Source: Rhodovulum bhavnagarense
GTDB taxonomy: Bacteria > Pseudomonadota > Alphaproteobacteria > Rhodobacterales > Rhodobacteraceae
Direction of reading: 5' to 3'
Assembly: GCF_004343505.1 (NCBI RefSeq)
Contig: NZ_SLXU01000001.1
Location: 310,001 to 374,000, forward strand
Length of the DNA: 64,000 nt
This document shows, piece by piece, positions 23,537-32,126 of this stretch. Position 1 is the first letter of the stretch. Each line of letters opens with the position of its first letter. The translations under genes and the position numbers were made by a program. Under the pieces are notes generated by a model. The model was not told the DNA's origin. It saw only the letters and a program-made list of their open reading frames with translations, and did not search any database.

Positions 23537-24751
23537 ATGCGCCTCGCCGTCGCCTTTTTCCTTTTCCTACTGCCGACGTTATCGGTTGCGGCCGCAGAAA
23601 TGCGCGTGATCTCGGGCAGCCTGATCTACCGCGAACGCATCGCGCTGGCGCCCGAAACCGAGTTGATGGTCGAGTTGCGCGATGAGGCCGGAACGGTGCT
23701 GGCAACCCTGCGCAGGCCCGGCGGCGGGGCGCAGGTGCCGCTGCCCTTTGTCATAGAGGGACCGGATGATGTCGCGCTGGTGTTGCGGGCCGCGTTGCGG
23801 TCGGAGGGCGCGATCCGCTGGTTGAGCCCGCCCGTGGCGATCGATGCGGGGCCTGACCCGGTCGATCTGGGCGAGGTCGTGATGCGCCCGCACCGCCCGA
23901 TGGGGTTTGCCACGATGTTGAGTTGCGGCGAACTGACGGCCGAACTCGGCTTCGTCGGCGCGGGGGCGCGACTCAGGGTCGGGGGCAGTTATTGGGATCT
24001 AGTGCCCGATCGCACCGCTTCGGGGTCGAAATTCACCGCCCTCACCGATCCTGGCACATGGATCTGGACCCATGGCGATGCGGCCACGCTCAGCCTGAAT
24101 GGCGCCGCGCTGCCCGAATGCCGCGAAATGTTGCCAGAGTCGCGCTATGTCGCGCGCGGTAACGAACCGGGGTGGTCCGTTCAAATCGGCAACGGGCAGA
24201 TGCACTATGTCGGCGATTACGGTGCGACCGTGATCACCACCCCCTTGCCCGAGCCGAGGATCGAGGCCGGCGCGCGTGTTTACGACCCAACGGATGTGGA
24301 CATCGTGCTGAGGCTTGAGGCGGCACTGTGCCATGACGACATGACGGGAATGCCCTATCCCGACCGCGCCGAGATCACGACTGGCGGCAGGCTGTTGCGC
24401 GGCTGTGGCGGCGATCCGCTGGAGTTGTTGATCGCCCACCCGTGGCGCGTCGAGGATATTGCCGGGGGCGGGGTGATCGATTCAAGCATGCTCAGCCTGC
24501 GGTTTTCCCGTGCAGGGCGACTGGCGGGAACGGGCGGGTGCAACCGCTATTCTGGTTCGTTCAGCCTGGGGGGCGAGGGGCTGTCGATCGGCCCAGTGGC
24601 GGCCACGATGATGGCATGCCCGGAGGCATTGATGCGGCAGGAACGCCGATTTTTCGATGCGCTGGACGAGGTCATGGGCTTTGATATCGCCCCCAACGGC
24701 GCGCTGCTGCTGATGGCGGGGGAGATTCCGGTCATTACGGCGCGGCGCTGA
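23537..24751 (+). CDS. Four-domain envelope protein: YbaY-like, MliC-like, COG3650-like, META
   Basis: The 404-residue exported protein has a signal peptide (about 1-20, cleaved near SVAAA). A YbaY-type domain spans about 22-118 (ISGSLIYRERIALAPE), and an MliC-like lysozyme-inhibitor domain spans about 125-195 (FTALTDPGTWIWTHGDAATL). A COG3650-type domain follows (about 200-295, RGNEPGWSVQIG and the paired cysteines in LCHDD and RGCGGD), then a C-terminal META/HslJ domain (about 300-400, GGCNRYSGSFSL). These domains usually occur singly or in pairs in Gram-negative envelopes. Function is unknown; stress tolerance or lysozyme resistance is suggested by the parts. GGAAGGGAG precedes the ATG. 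Confidence 0.8.
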   Translation: MRLAVAFFLFLLPTLSVAAAEMRVISGSLIYRERIALAPETELMVELRDEAGTVLATLRRPGGGAQVPLPFVIEGPDDVALVLRAALRSEGAIRWLSPPVAIDAGPDPVDLGEVVMRPHRPMGFATMLSCGELTAELGFVGAGARLRVGGSYWDLVPDRTASGSKFTALTDPGTWIWTHGDAATLSLNGAALPECREMLPESRYVARGNEPGWSVQIGNGQMHYVGDYGATVITTPLPEPRIEAGARVYDPTDVDIVLRLEAALCHDDMTGMPYPDRAEITTGGRLLRGCGGDPLELLIAHPWRVEDIAGGGVIDSSMLSLRFSRAGRLAGTGGCNRYSGSFSLGGEGLSIGPVAATMMACPEALMRQERRFFDALDEVMGFDIAPNGALLLMAGEIPVITARR

Positions 24752-24792
24752 CGCTTTTCATTGGCGCGCGGCGGCGCTATGGTCCGCGCCGC

Positions 24793-24876
24793 GCCCGCGT
24801 GGTGGAATGGTAGACACAGGGGACTTAAAATCCCTAGGCTTCGGCCGTGCCGGTTCAAGTCCGGCCGCGGGTACCA
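24793..24876 (+). tRNA. tRNA-Leu (anticodon UAA)
   Basis: The gene folds as a class II tRNA. The acceptor arms are GCCCGCG and CGCGGGT with a terminal G-U pair, followed by discriminator A and encoded CCA. The anticodon loop CTTAAAA gives TAA, flanked by GGGGA and TCCCT. A long variable arm and a T arm GCCGG-TTCAAGT-CCGGC follow. It reads UUA, a rare codon in a GC-rich genome. A possible promoter TTTTCA-N17-TATGGT lies 15-38 bases upstream. The 3' end is six bases from the convergent aminotransferase gene. Confidence 0.96.
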
Positions 24877-24881
24877 GCGCG

Positions 24882-26081
24882 TCAGGTGCCGTAGGCGCGG
24901 GGTTCGTCTTTTACGGCTTGGGCCGCCTCGATCAGAACACCGGCTATGAAATCAAGGTCGGGTCGGGTCAGGCGGGCGGGCAGGCGGGTGTCGCAGGCCC
25001 GCATCAGCATCTGGCGGGTCTTGGGCAGGTCGGGCATTGGGCCGGGGATGAACTGCCAGTTCCAGAATGCGCGGGCATTATCCTGGGATAGGCCAAAGAC
25101 CTGAACTGCCACGCCGCGTGCCGCGGCCTCTTGCTGAAAGGCGATTGCCTCGTCGTCGGTGTCAAAATCCACGAGGTTGAACTGGATCGAATCCGGCGCG
25201 CGGGTTTCAGGCCCAAGCGCGTGCGGAACGTCCAGCCAAGGCGAACAGTTGAGTTGTCCTGCAACGTAATCATGATTTGCGCGACCGTCGGTCACGCGCC
25301 GCTCTATTTCGGCCAGTTGCGGGCGGATCACCGCGGCCGAGAGGTTTTGTAGGCGCAGATTGTAAAGCGGCAGCTTGTTCTGCCAGCGAGCAAAGCTGTT
25401 TTGCAGGCCGTGATGCTTTTTCCAGTTATGTTCATAGGCGCCCGACATGATGATCGCGCGGGCGGCAAGGTCTGCATCGTCGGTGATCAGGATGCCGCCT
25501 TCGCCCGCGTTCAACAGTTTGTAGGACTGGAACGAGAAACAGCCGATCTTGCCGATCGTGCCGATCTTTTGCCCGTGCCACAGCGTGCCCAGGGAATGGG
25601 CCGCGTCCTCGATCACGGGGATATCGCGTGCTGCACACAGCGCCATGATCGCATCCATGTCCGACGTGTGACCGCGCATGTGGCTGACGATGACCGCGGC
25701 GATGTCGTCATTCAGTTTGGCGGCGAAATCGCCCATATCCAGCCGATAGTTTTTGCCCACTTCGGCTAGCACCGGCTGGCAATCGGCATGGATGATTGCA
25801 GAGGGCACGGCGGCAAAGGTAAAAGCCGGGATCAGAACCCGCGCGCCCGGCGGCAGGTCCAGAGCCTTGAGCGAGAGAAACAGCGCGGCCGAACATGAAG
25901 ACACGGCCACCGCGTATTTCGATCCCATGAAATCGGCGAATTCCCTTTCCAACAGGCTGACGGGCGCATCCTTGGGGGCAGTGTAGCGGAACAGGTCGCC
26001 CGATTGCAGCAATCGCTCTATCTCGGTGCGGGCCGCTTCTGGGATGGGTTCGGCGTCATAGACATTGGGGGCAAGCGCCAT
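24882..26081 (-). CDS. DegT/DnrJ/EryC1/StrS-family PLP aminotransferase
   Basis: The 399-residue protein has the DegT fold: SSCSAALFLSLKAL near residue 62, VIEDAAHSLGTLWHG near 155, and the PLP-lysine segment GCFSFQSYKLLNAGEGG near 185. The family transaminates keto-sugars in surface-polysaccharide or antibiotic-sugar synthesis, and a subset are dehydratases. The usual SFH-x-KxxTxGEGG motif reads SFQSYKLLNAGEGG, so a Gln replaces the common His. No sugar genes are adjacent, so the substrate is open. AGGAAAGG lies upstream of the ATG. It is convergent with tRNA-Leu. Confidence 0.85.
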   Translation of the reverse strand: MALAPNVYDAEPIPEAARTEIERLLQSGDLFRYTAPKDAPVSLLEREFADFMGSKYAVAVSSCSAALFLSLKALDLPPGARVLIPAFTFAAVPSAIIHADCQPVLAEVGKNYRLDMGDFAAKLNDDIAAVIVSHMRGHTSDMDAIMALCAARDIPVIEDAAHSLGTLWHGQKIGTIGKIGCFSFQSYKLLNAGEGGILITDDADLAARAIIMSGAYEHNWKKHHGLQNSFARWQNKLPLYNLRLQNLSAAVIRPQLAEIERRVTDGRANHDYVAGQLNCSPWLDVPHALGPETRAPDSIQFNLVDFDTDDEAIAFQQEAAARGVAVQVFGLSQDNARAFWNWQFIPGPMPDLPKTRQMLMRACDTRLPARLTRPDLDFIAGVLIEAAQAVKDEPRAYGT

Positions 26082-26165
26082 GGCCTTTGCCTTTCCTGAA
26101 ACTGACTTTCAGCAAACCTGTAGCCGATTTGGCAGACCCGGCCAAACCTTTTCCGGGCGTGCCCG

Positions 26166-27476
26166 TCACAGGCCCAGCCGGTCGCGTAGTGCGAACCAGC
26201 TCATCGCCAGCACCAGAAGCGGTTGGCGCAGCGCGCTGCCGCCGGGAAAGCGGGGGCAGGGCAGGTTCGTCATGGTCTCGAAATCGGCTGCCGAGCCACG
26301 GCTTGCCTCGGCCAGCAGTCGCCCGGCCAGGGTCGCCAGCGCAACGCCGTGCCCGGAATAGCCGGAGGCCGACAAAAGCCCCGGTGCGGGGGCGGCCAGA
26401 TGCGGCAGGCGGGTGCGGGTGATGGCCAGTGTTCCACCCCAGGCATGTGTCAGCTCGACATCTGCCAGTTGCGGAAAGACCTGTGCCAGGGGCTTGCGCA
26501 CCACCGCCCGGATATCTCGCGGAAAACGGTAGCCGTAACTCTCGCCCCCGCCAAACAACAGCCGGCCGTCGGGCGTGGGACGGAAATAGTTGATCACGAA
26601 CTTGCTGTCGGCGACCGCGACCTCGCGGGCCAGCACGGTGCCTTTGCCGGTGCCGGCATCCAGCGGCGCGGTTGCCACGACGAAATTGTTGATCGGCATG
26701 ACATGGGCCGCGACCTGCGGCACGAGGTTGCCGAGATATCCATTGGCCGCCACGATCACCTTGTCGGCGGTGATCCTGGCCTTATCGGTCAGAACAACCG
26801 GGCGCGCGCCCGGTTCGATCGCTGTCACGACCGAGTTTTCGTGCAGATGGGCGCCCGCCGCCGCCGCCGCCCGCGCCAGCCCCAGCGCAAAGGCCAGCGG
26901 GTTGAGGTGCCCCGCCCCCCAGTCCACCACGCCACCCTTGTAGACGGGCGAGCCGATCAAAGCCGCGATCTCGTTGCATCCCAGCGGTTCGATCAGGTCG
27001 TATTCATAATCGCGCAATAGCTTTTCGGCATAGGCATGGGCATGCGAGACACCCGATGCTGTCCACTCGGCCTCGACGATACCGGGCCGGTAGTCGCAGG
27101 CGATGGCGTGATCGGCGATCAGGCGCGCCACCAGCGCCTTGGCGTCTTCGGCCAGGTGCCAGAGCCGTGCGGCATGTGCATCGCCCAGCCTTTGCTCGAG
27201 TTCGTCCTGGTGCAACCTTTGGCCGGTGCCAACTTGCCCGCCGTTGCGTCCCGAGGCGCCAAAACCCATCCGATGCGCCTCGACTAGGACGACGTCGGCA
27301 CCGGCTTGGGCCAGGTGCAGAGCGGCTGAGAGCCCGGTATAGCCGCCCCCCACGACGCAGATATCGGCGCGGATCTCGCCGCGCGCGGGTGCGAATGGTG
27401 GCAGGGGCGGCGTGACCGCGGCATACCAGCTTGCGGGATAGGCGCCGGGCCGATCGTTGGAAAACAGAAGGTTCAT
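26166..27476 (-). CDS. puuB: FAD-dependent oxidoreductase, PuuB-like (gamma-glutamyl amine oxidase)
   Basis: The 436-residue DAO-family flavoprotein has an N-terminal dinucleotide-binding motif VVGGGYTGLSAALHLA at about residue 41, GASGRNGGQVGTGQR near 73, and the C-terminal FAD contact SASGYSGHGVALATLAGRL. The segment pattern matches gamma-glutamylputrescine oxidase PuuB and related imino-acid oxidases. Its start overlaps the stop of the PuuA-like gene as ATGA, which supports oxidation of a gamma-glutamylated amine. It is the last gene of a seven-gene operon. The exact amine is not determined by sequence. Confidence 0.85.
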   Translation of the reverse strand: MNLLFSNDRPGAYPASWYAAVTPPLPPFAPARGEIRADICVVGGGYTGLSAALHLAQAGADVVLVEAHRMGFGASGRNGGQVGTGQRLHQDELEQRLGDAHAARLWHLAEDAKALVARLIADHAIACDYRPGIVEAEWTASGVSHAHAYAEKLLRDYEYDLIEPLGCNEIAALIGSPVYKGGVVDWGAGHLNPLAFALGLARAAAAAGAHLHENSVVTAIEPGARPVVLTDKARITADKVIVAANGYLGNLVPQVAAHVMPINNFVVATAPLDAGTGKGTVLAREVAVADSKFVINYFRPTPDGRLLFGGGESYGYRFPRDIRAVVRKPLAQVFPQLADVELTHAWGGTLAITRTRLPHLAAPAPGLLSASGYSGHGVALATLAGRLLAEASRGSAADFETMTNLPCPRFPGGSALRQPLLVLAMSWFALRDRLGL

Positions 27477-28828
27477 ACGTTCAACAACAGGTGCTCACGT
27501 TCCCAAGGACTGATGACTTGAAGAAATTCTTTGTACTCCAGTGCCTTGACGGCGGCATAGACGGTGCAGAACTCCCCGCCCAGGATGTCGCGCATTGCAG
27601 GGGACGCGGTGAAGATGTCCAGTGCCTCGGCCACGTTACGGGGAATGTCCTCGTCGCTGGCATAGGCGTCGCCCTTGAACTCGTCGCGGGGATACCGCCC
27701 TTCGTTGAGTCCCAGCAGGCCACAGGCCAGCGAGGCCGCGATACCAAGGTAGGGATTGCAATCCATGCCCGCCAGCCGGTTCTCGATACGCCGGGCCTCT
27801 GGCCCAGAGACCGGCACGCGCAGGCCGGTCGTGCGGTTGTCCCGGCCCCATTCAAGATTGATCGGCGCGGCGAAATCGGGAACGTAGCGGCGATAGCTGT
27901 TCACATATGGCGCCAGCAGGGCGATGACCGAGGGCATATGTGTCTGAAGCCCGGCAATGAAATGCAGGAAGGCATGGCTTTCGGTGCCATCGGGTTCTGA
28001 AAAGATATTGCGGCCCGTCTCGGTATCGACAACGGAATGGTGGATGTGCATGGCCGAACCGGGCTCTTCCTCGATCGGCTTGGCCATGAAGGTGGCATAG
28101 CAGTCGTGGCGCAGCGCGGCCTCGCGGATCAGTCGCTTGAAGAAAAAGATTTCGTCGGCCAGCTTGACCGGGTCGCCATGGCGCAGGTTCAACTCGATCT
28201 GGCCCGCGCCGCCCTCTTGCAGGATGCCGTCGATTTCCAGCCCCTGCGCCTCGGCGAAATCGTAGATGTCGTCGATGACGGGGCCGTATTCGTCGACCGC
28301 GCTCATCGAATAGGCCTGTCGAGCGGCGGCCTTGCGGCCTGACCGGCCCATGGGCGGCTCTACCGGCTCGGCGGGGTTGGTATTGCGCGCGACGAGAAAG
28401 AACTCCATCTCGGGGGCGACGATGGGGGTCCAGCCGCGTGCATTATAGAGATCCACCACCCGTTTCAGAACGTTGCGGGGGGCGATCGGCACCGGGTTGC
28501 CCGACTGGTCGGTGATATCGTGGATCACCTGAAGCGTGAGGTCAGCGGTCCAGGGTGCGGCCGTGGCGGTGGTGAAATCCGGGGTCAGGATCATGTCAGG
28601 CTCGGTAAAGGCCTGACCCTCGATATCGGTCCAGTCGCCGGTGATGGTTTGCAGGAAAATCGAGTTGGGCAGGTAGAAATGCGTCTGCTTGGCGAATTTC
28701 GCCGCGGGCATGGCCTTGCCGCGGGCCACGCCTGCGAGGTCGGCAACGATGCATTCCACCTCGTCCAGGCGGCGCCCTGCAAGATAGTCGCGCGCGGCCT
28801 CGGGCAATTGATCGGTCAAGTCGGCCAT
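27473..28828 (-). CDS. puuA: Glutamine-synthetase-family gamma-glutamyl amine ligase, PuuA-like
   Basis: The 451-residue protein has the glutamine synthetase fold. GQIELNLRHGDPVKLADE lies near residue 205, the catalytic-domain motif FMAKPIEEEPGSAMHIHHS near 245, and the phosphate-binding NRTTGLRVPVSGPEARRIE near 330. Sequence segments match gamma-glutamylputrescine synthetases and related amine ligases rather than GlnA, and the GlnA adenylylation tyrosine context is absent. The stop overlaps puuB (ATGA), and the gene follows the amidotransferase gene by two bases. Substrates in this family include putrescine, ethanolamine and isopropylamine. Confidence 0.85.
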   Translation of the reverse strand: MADLTDQLPEAARDYLAGRRLDEVECIVADLAGVARGKAMPAAKFAKQTHFYLPNSIFLQTITGDWTDIEGQAFTEPDMILTPDFTTATAAPWTADLTLQVIHDITDQSGNPVPIAPRNVLKRVVDLYNARGWTPIVAPEMEFFLVARNTNPAEPVEPPMGRSGRKAAARQAYSMSAVDEYGPVIDDIYDFAEAQGLEIDGILQEGGAGQIELNLRHGDPVKLADEIFFFKRLIREAALRHDCYATFMAKPIEEEPGSAMHIHHSVVDTETGRNIFSEPDGTESHAFLHFIAGLQTHMPSVIALLAPYVNSYRRYVPDFAAPINLEWGRDNRTTGLRVPVSGPEARRIENRLAGMDCNPYLGIAASLACGLLGLNEGRYPRDEFKGDAYASDEDIPRNVAEALDIFTASPAMRDILGGEFCTVYAAVKALEYKEFLQVISPWEREHLLLNV

Positions 28829-28830
28829 CT

Positions 28831-29508
28831 CTAACGCCTTTCCTTGAAGAAGCGGGCGATGCGTGCGGCCATGTCGGGCCCATCGGTCGGCCTGTCGAGG
28901 CGTGCGGTGGCATCGACGAGGATCGGATCGGGAACGATACCGCTGCCGCGGTGCGCGATCATGTCCGCGATAATACCGCGATCGAATTCGGGATGGGGTT
29001 GCAGTGTGAGAATCCGGTCGTTGTAGATCAGCGCGGCATGGGCGCAAAACGGGCTGCAGCCGACTGTTTGCGCCGTCTCGGGCGGGATAAGCACCTGGTC
29101 CTGGTGCCAGGCGTTCAGCGTGATGGGCCTTCCCTCGATCGTGTAGGCGGTCGAGCCCACCGACCAGCCGCCCGCGAATTTCTCGACGCGGCCCCCCAGG
29201 GCCTGGGCCACAATCTGGTGGCCGAAACAGATGCCGACCAGCGGAATACCCGCATCATAGGCGGCACGGATAAATTCCTCGAGCGGGGGAATGAAAGGAT
29301 GATCTTCGTAGACCCCGTGGCGCGAGCCGCTGATCAGCCAGCCCTCGGCGTCATGGACGCTTTCGGGGAATTGCATCCCCTCCACGTCCCAGGCGCGAAA
29401 GCTCAGCCCGTGTGGTTCTAAAATTCGCGTGAACATATCGCGATAATCGCCATGTTCCGCACGTATGATCTCGGCCGCATGGCCGGCTTCGAGGAGTCCG
29501 ATTTGCAT
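28831..29508 (-). CDS. Class I glutamine amidotransferase-like protein
   Basis: The 225-residue protein is a GATase-1 domain with the nucleophile elbow GICFGHQIVAQALGG (Cys near residue 87) and the HPEF motif (His near residue 169) near the end, plus HQDQV. It resembles the GuaA-like COG0518 group rather than the PuuD peptidase C26 group. It lies two bases before puuA in the operon. A role in releasing glutamate from the gamma-glutamyl product, analogous to PuuD, is plausible but inferred from position only. Confidence 0.83.
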   Translation of the reverse strand: MQIGLLEAGHAAEIIRAEHGDYRDMFTRILEPHGLSFRAWDVEGMQFPESVHDAEGWLISGSRHGVYEDHPFIPPLEEFIRAAYDAGIPLVGICFGHQIVAQALGGRVEKFAGGWSVGSTAYTIEGRPITLNAWHQDQVLIPPETAQTVGCSPFCAHAALIYNDRILTLQPHPEFDRGIIADMIAHRGSGIVPDPILVDATARLDRPTDGPDMAARIARFFKERR

Positions 29509-29573
29509 GGGGTCCTGCCTTGTCCTGTTCACCGTAATCAGGGCCGCGCGAACGGGCAAGCCCTCGCAGCGGC

Positions 29574-30413
29574 TCAGCGGATGATCTGCGGTCGAATGCG
29601 CAGGCGCGGACGTGACGCCGGGGCGAGATGGCGGTTCAGGCGGCGGTTGACCAGGCCGAAAACCGCGATGATGCACAAGGTCAGCGCGATGAAATACCCC
29701 GCCACGATGGGATAGGGGATGAAGGGATTGAAGGTCTTGTCGGCAAAGTAGCTGGCATAATAAAGCGCGTCGCCCCGCTGTTGCCAGGCCGGGAAGCCCG
29801 AGAAATAGACCAGCGTCGTGGCGTGGAACAGAAAGATCGCCTCGTTGGTATAGGCGGGCCAGGCCAGCCGCAGCATGGTTGGCCAGACCACGCGGCGGAA
29901 CTTTGCCCAGCCGGTCATGCCATAGGCTTCTGCCGCCTCTAGGTCGCCCTTGGGAACCGAGCGCAGCGCGCCGTGGAATATCTCGGCCGAATAGGCTGCG
30001 GTATTGAGAAACAGCACGATCAAGGCGCCCGCCCAGGCCCGCGTCAGCCAACGTGTCTGGGCGGTGATTTCGGTGACGAGCAGGTTCAACTCGATGCCCA
30101 TCTTGGGCAACAGGACGAAGGTTTCGTAGGCAAGGAAGAACTGAATGAAGAGCGGCGAGCCGCGAAAGACGAAGATGAACCACTCGGCCGGTTTGCGGAG
30201 CGCCCATGCGCCGCTATTCTTGGCCAACGCCAAGCCCGTGGCCAGGAAGAACCCGGAGACAAGCGCCAGCGCGCCGAAATAGATGTTCCAGATCATGCCA
30301 GAGCCGATCAGCGTGATCTGTTCGCACAACGTGATGTTGGCCCTCGGCAACAGACGCTCGCCAATACCCAGCGCACGAAGGCCATAATCCTGGATGGTCT
30401 GGGCGCAACTCAT
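29574..30413 (-). CDS. Amino-acid-type ABC transporter permease (HisM/ArtM-like)
   Basis: The 279-residue inner-membrane protein has about five or six membrane helices. It shows FVFRGSPLFIQFFLAYE near residue 83 and the permease EAA-loop segment EAAEAYGMTGWAKFRRVVWP near 160, which contacts the ATPase. Its start overlaps the stop of the first permease (ATGA). It follows the HAAT family pattern for polar amino acids and opines. The periplasmic loops and C-terminal tail are unremarkable. Confidence 0.92.
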   Translation of the reverse strand: MSCAQTIQDYGLRALGIGERLLPRANITLCEQITLIGSGMIWNIYFGALALVSGFFLATGLALAKNSGAWALRKPAEWFIFVFRGSPLFIQFFLAYETFVLLPKMGIELNLLVTEITAQTRWLTRAWAGALIVLFLNTAAYSAEIFHGALRSVPKGDLEAAEAYGMTGWAKFRRVVWPTMLRLAWPAYTNEAIFLFHATTLVYFSGFPAWQQRGDALYYASYFADKTFNPFIPYPIVAGYFIALTLCIIAVFGLVNRRLNRHLAPASRPRLRIRPQIIR

Positions 30414-31291
30414 GCGCCGTCCTTTCGCAGGGCTTCGCCCGCCATGGTCGCCTGTCCGCGCGACAGGCGCATCGCCACCCGGTCAAGAACGATCTCTGAA
30501 ACCTTGGTCAGGCCGAGGTAAAAGACCAGAAGCCCCAGGAAATAATAGATCCGCCAATCGGGATGCGGATAGGCATAGATCGAGGTCTTCGACCCACCCA
30601 ATTCGCGCGCCCAGTAGACGATATCCTCGACGCCGAGCAGGAACAAAAGCGGCGTGGCCTTGATCAGGATCATCCACAGATTGCCAAGCCCTGGTAGCGC
30701 GTAGATCCACATTTGTGGCACGAGGATTCGCCGGAAGGTCTGCCTTTCGCTCATCCCGTAGGCCTCGGCGGTTTCCATCTGCGCGCGCGGCACCGCCCTC
30801 ATGGCCCCGAACAGAACGTTTGCGGCAAAGGCGCCAAAGACGATGGCAAAGGCCAGAACCGCGAGAAGGAATCCATAGGTTTCATGAACCCATTGCGGGC
30901 TGCTGGATAGCGGCAGCTTGGCCTCGGCGCAGACCACGAAATCGGTGCCCTGCCGGACCGGTTCGTTCCAGTCGGGACATTTCGCCTTGTGGCGCAGCCA
31001 TTCGAATGCCTGGTCCAGCGCGATCGGCACGAACAGGAAAAAGATGATGTCGGGAATCCCGCGCACCATCGCGCTATAGGTCCGTCCAACCAGCCGCACC
31101 GGCCACATGCGTGCCCGCGCCGCCATTGCCCCGCCAAAGCCGAACAGCAATGCGGCGGGCGCGGTGATCGCCAGCAAGGCCAACACCGTGCCGAAAGAGG
31201 CATAAAACGCCATGTGCTTGCCGGTCGTGAGGTAACAGGCCAGCCAGGCGGCGCCTTCCAGCGCGGAGGGATCAGAGCAAGAGGGAAACAT
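30410..31291 (-). CDS. Amino-acid-type ABC transporter permease (HisQ/ArtQ-like)
   Basis: The 293-residue protein pairs with the neighbouring permease. It has an N-terminal extension, a membrane region from about residue 30, SAMVRGIPDIIFFLFVPIAL near 74 and the EAA-loop METAEAYGMSERQTFRRILV near 180. A loop between helices holds two cysteines (KCPDWNEP and VVCAEAK), perhaps a periplasmic disulfide. Together with the 4-base overlap to the next permease this forms the membrane part of a HAAT importer. Confidence 0.92.
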   Translation of the reverse strand: MFPSCSDPSALEGAAWLACYLTTGKHMAFYASFGTVLALLAITAPAALLFGFGGAMAARARMWPVRLVGRTYSAMVRGIPDIIFFLFVPIALDQAFEWLRHKAKCPDWNEPVRQGTDFVVCAEAKLPLSSSPQWVHETYGFLLAVLAFAIVFGAFAANVLFGAMRAVPRAQMETAEAYGMSERQTFRRILVPQMWIYALPGLGNLWMILIKATPLLFLLGVEDIVYWARELGGSKTSIYAYPHPDWRIYYFLGLLVFYLGLTKVSEIVLDRVAMRLSRGQATMAGEALRKDGA

Positions 31292-31301
31292 CTGCGTGCA
31301 A

Positions 31302-31334
31302 GGCGGCGCGCGACCAGACCGGTCGCGCGCCGCC
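31302..31334 (-). terminator. Strong intercistronic hairpin between the binding-protein and permease genes
   Basis: A perfect 14-base-pair inverted repeat (GGCGGCGCGCGACC and GGTCGCGCGCCGCC, five-base loop) fills most of the 52-base gap after the solute-binding gene. It lacks a T run. In ABC operons such hairpins attenuate transcription or protect the binding-protein message from 3' decay, giving more binding protein than membrane protein. That role is inferred. Confidence 0.7.
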
Positions 31335-31343
31335 GTCCGAGAC

Positions 31344-32069
31344 TCAGAACTTGGGCTGCATGCCGTCGAACCACTTGGCGATCAGCCCGTTCAGGGTGCC
31401 GTCTTCCTTGACGGTCTGGATCGCTGCATCGAAACGGGCCTTCAACGCGCCATCGGATTCACGCACGCCGATACCGATGCCATCGCCCAGCATGACGTCA
31501 TCGCCGATGATGACCAGTTCGCCACCGGATTCGGTCACGATGGGCTCCAGGAAACCCTTGTCGGCCAAGGCCGCGTCAGCCTCGCCGTTGCGTATCGCGG
31601 CGATGGTTTCGTCAGGGGTCGGAAATTCAACAAGCGTCGCACCCGTCGAGGCCACGTGGCTGGCCTGGATCGTGCCGGTCTGGGCGGCCACCACGACACT
31701 GTTGACGTCGATATCGGCGGACATGCCGACATAGATCGACGGGTCCGGCGGGAAATAAGCCTGGGTAAAGTCGATGACCTCGTCACGTTCGGCGGTGATG
31801 CTCATGCCGGCGATGATCGTGTCGTAATTGCCCGAAACGAGGTTGGGGATGATCGAGTCCCACTCGTTGGTGACCCACTGGCAGTCGAGCTGGGCAATTT
31901 CGCACAGCTTGTCGCCGAGCTCGCGCTCGAAGCCGTCGACCTGGCCGTTGTCATTGATGAAATTGAACGGAGGATAGGCCCCTTCGGTGCCCATTCGGAC
32001 CACGTCCTGGGCCAGGCCCATTCCGGCCGAAAGTGCAAGCGCGGCGGTGCCAAGGATCAGTTTCTTCAT
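31344..32069 (-). CDS. ABC transporter periplasmic solute-binding protein (family 3)
   Basis: The 241-residue protein has a signal peptide (MKKLILGTAALALSAGMGLAQ, cleaved near residue 20) and the family 3 fold: YPPFNFINDNGQVDGFE near 33 and MSITAERDEVIDFTQAYF near 88. The Arg in ITAERDE matches the residue that binds an alpha-carboxylate in amino-acid receptors, so the ligand probably keeps an amino-acid head group. Family members bind polar or basic amino acids. A strong hairpin follows the stop. Confidence 0.92.
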   Translation of the reverse strand: MKKLILGTAALALSAGMGLAQDVVRMGTEGAYPPFNFINDNGQVDGFERELGDKLCEIAQLDCQWVTNEWDSIIPNLVSGNYDTIIAGMSITAERDEVIDFTQAYFPPDPSIYVGMSADIDVNSVVVAAQTGTIQASHVASTGATLVEFPTPDETIAAIRNGEADAALADKGFLEPIVTESGGELVIIGDDVMLGDGIGIGVRESDGALKARFDAAIQTVKEDGTLNGLIAKWFDGMQPKF

Positions 32070-32126
32070 CGTCTACTCCCATGTTGCCATGCCGGGCATC
32101 CCCGGCGGGTATGATTGCGCATGCTC

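Noticed and set aside
24793-24876. tRNA-Leu as an integration site for a mobile element
   Set aside because: No integrase, no duplicated tRNA 3' end and no element-like gene content is seen on either side.
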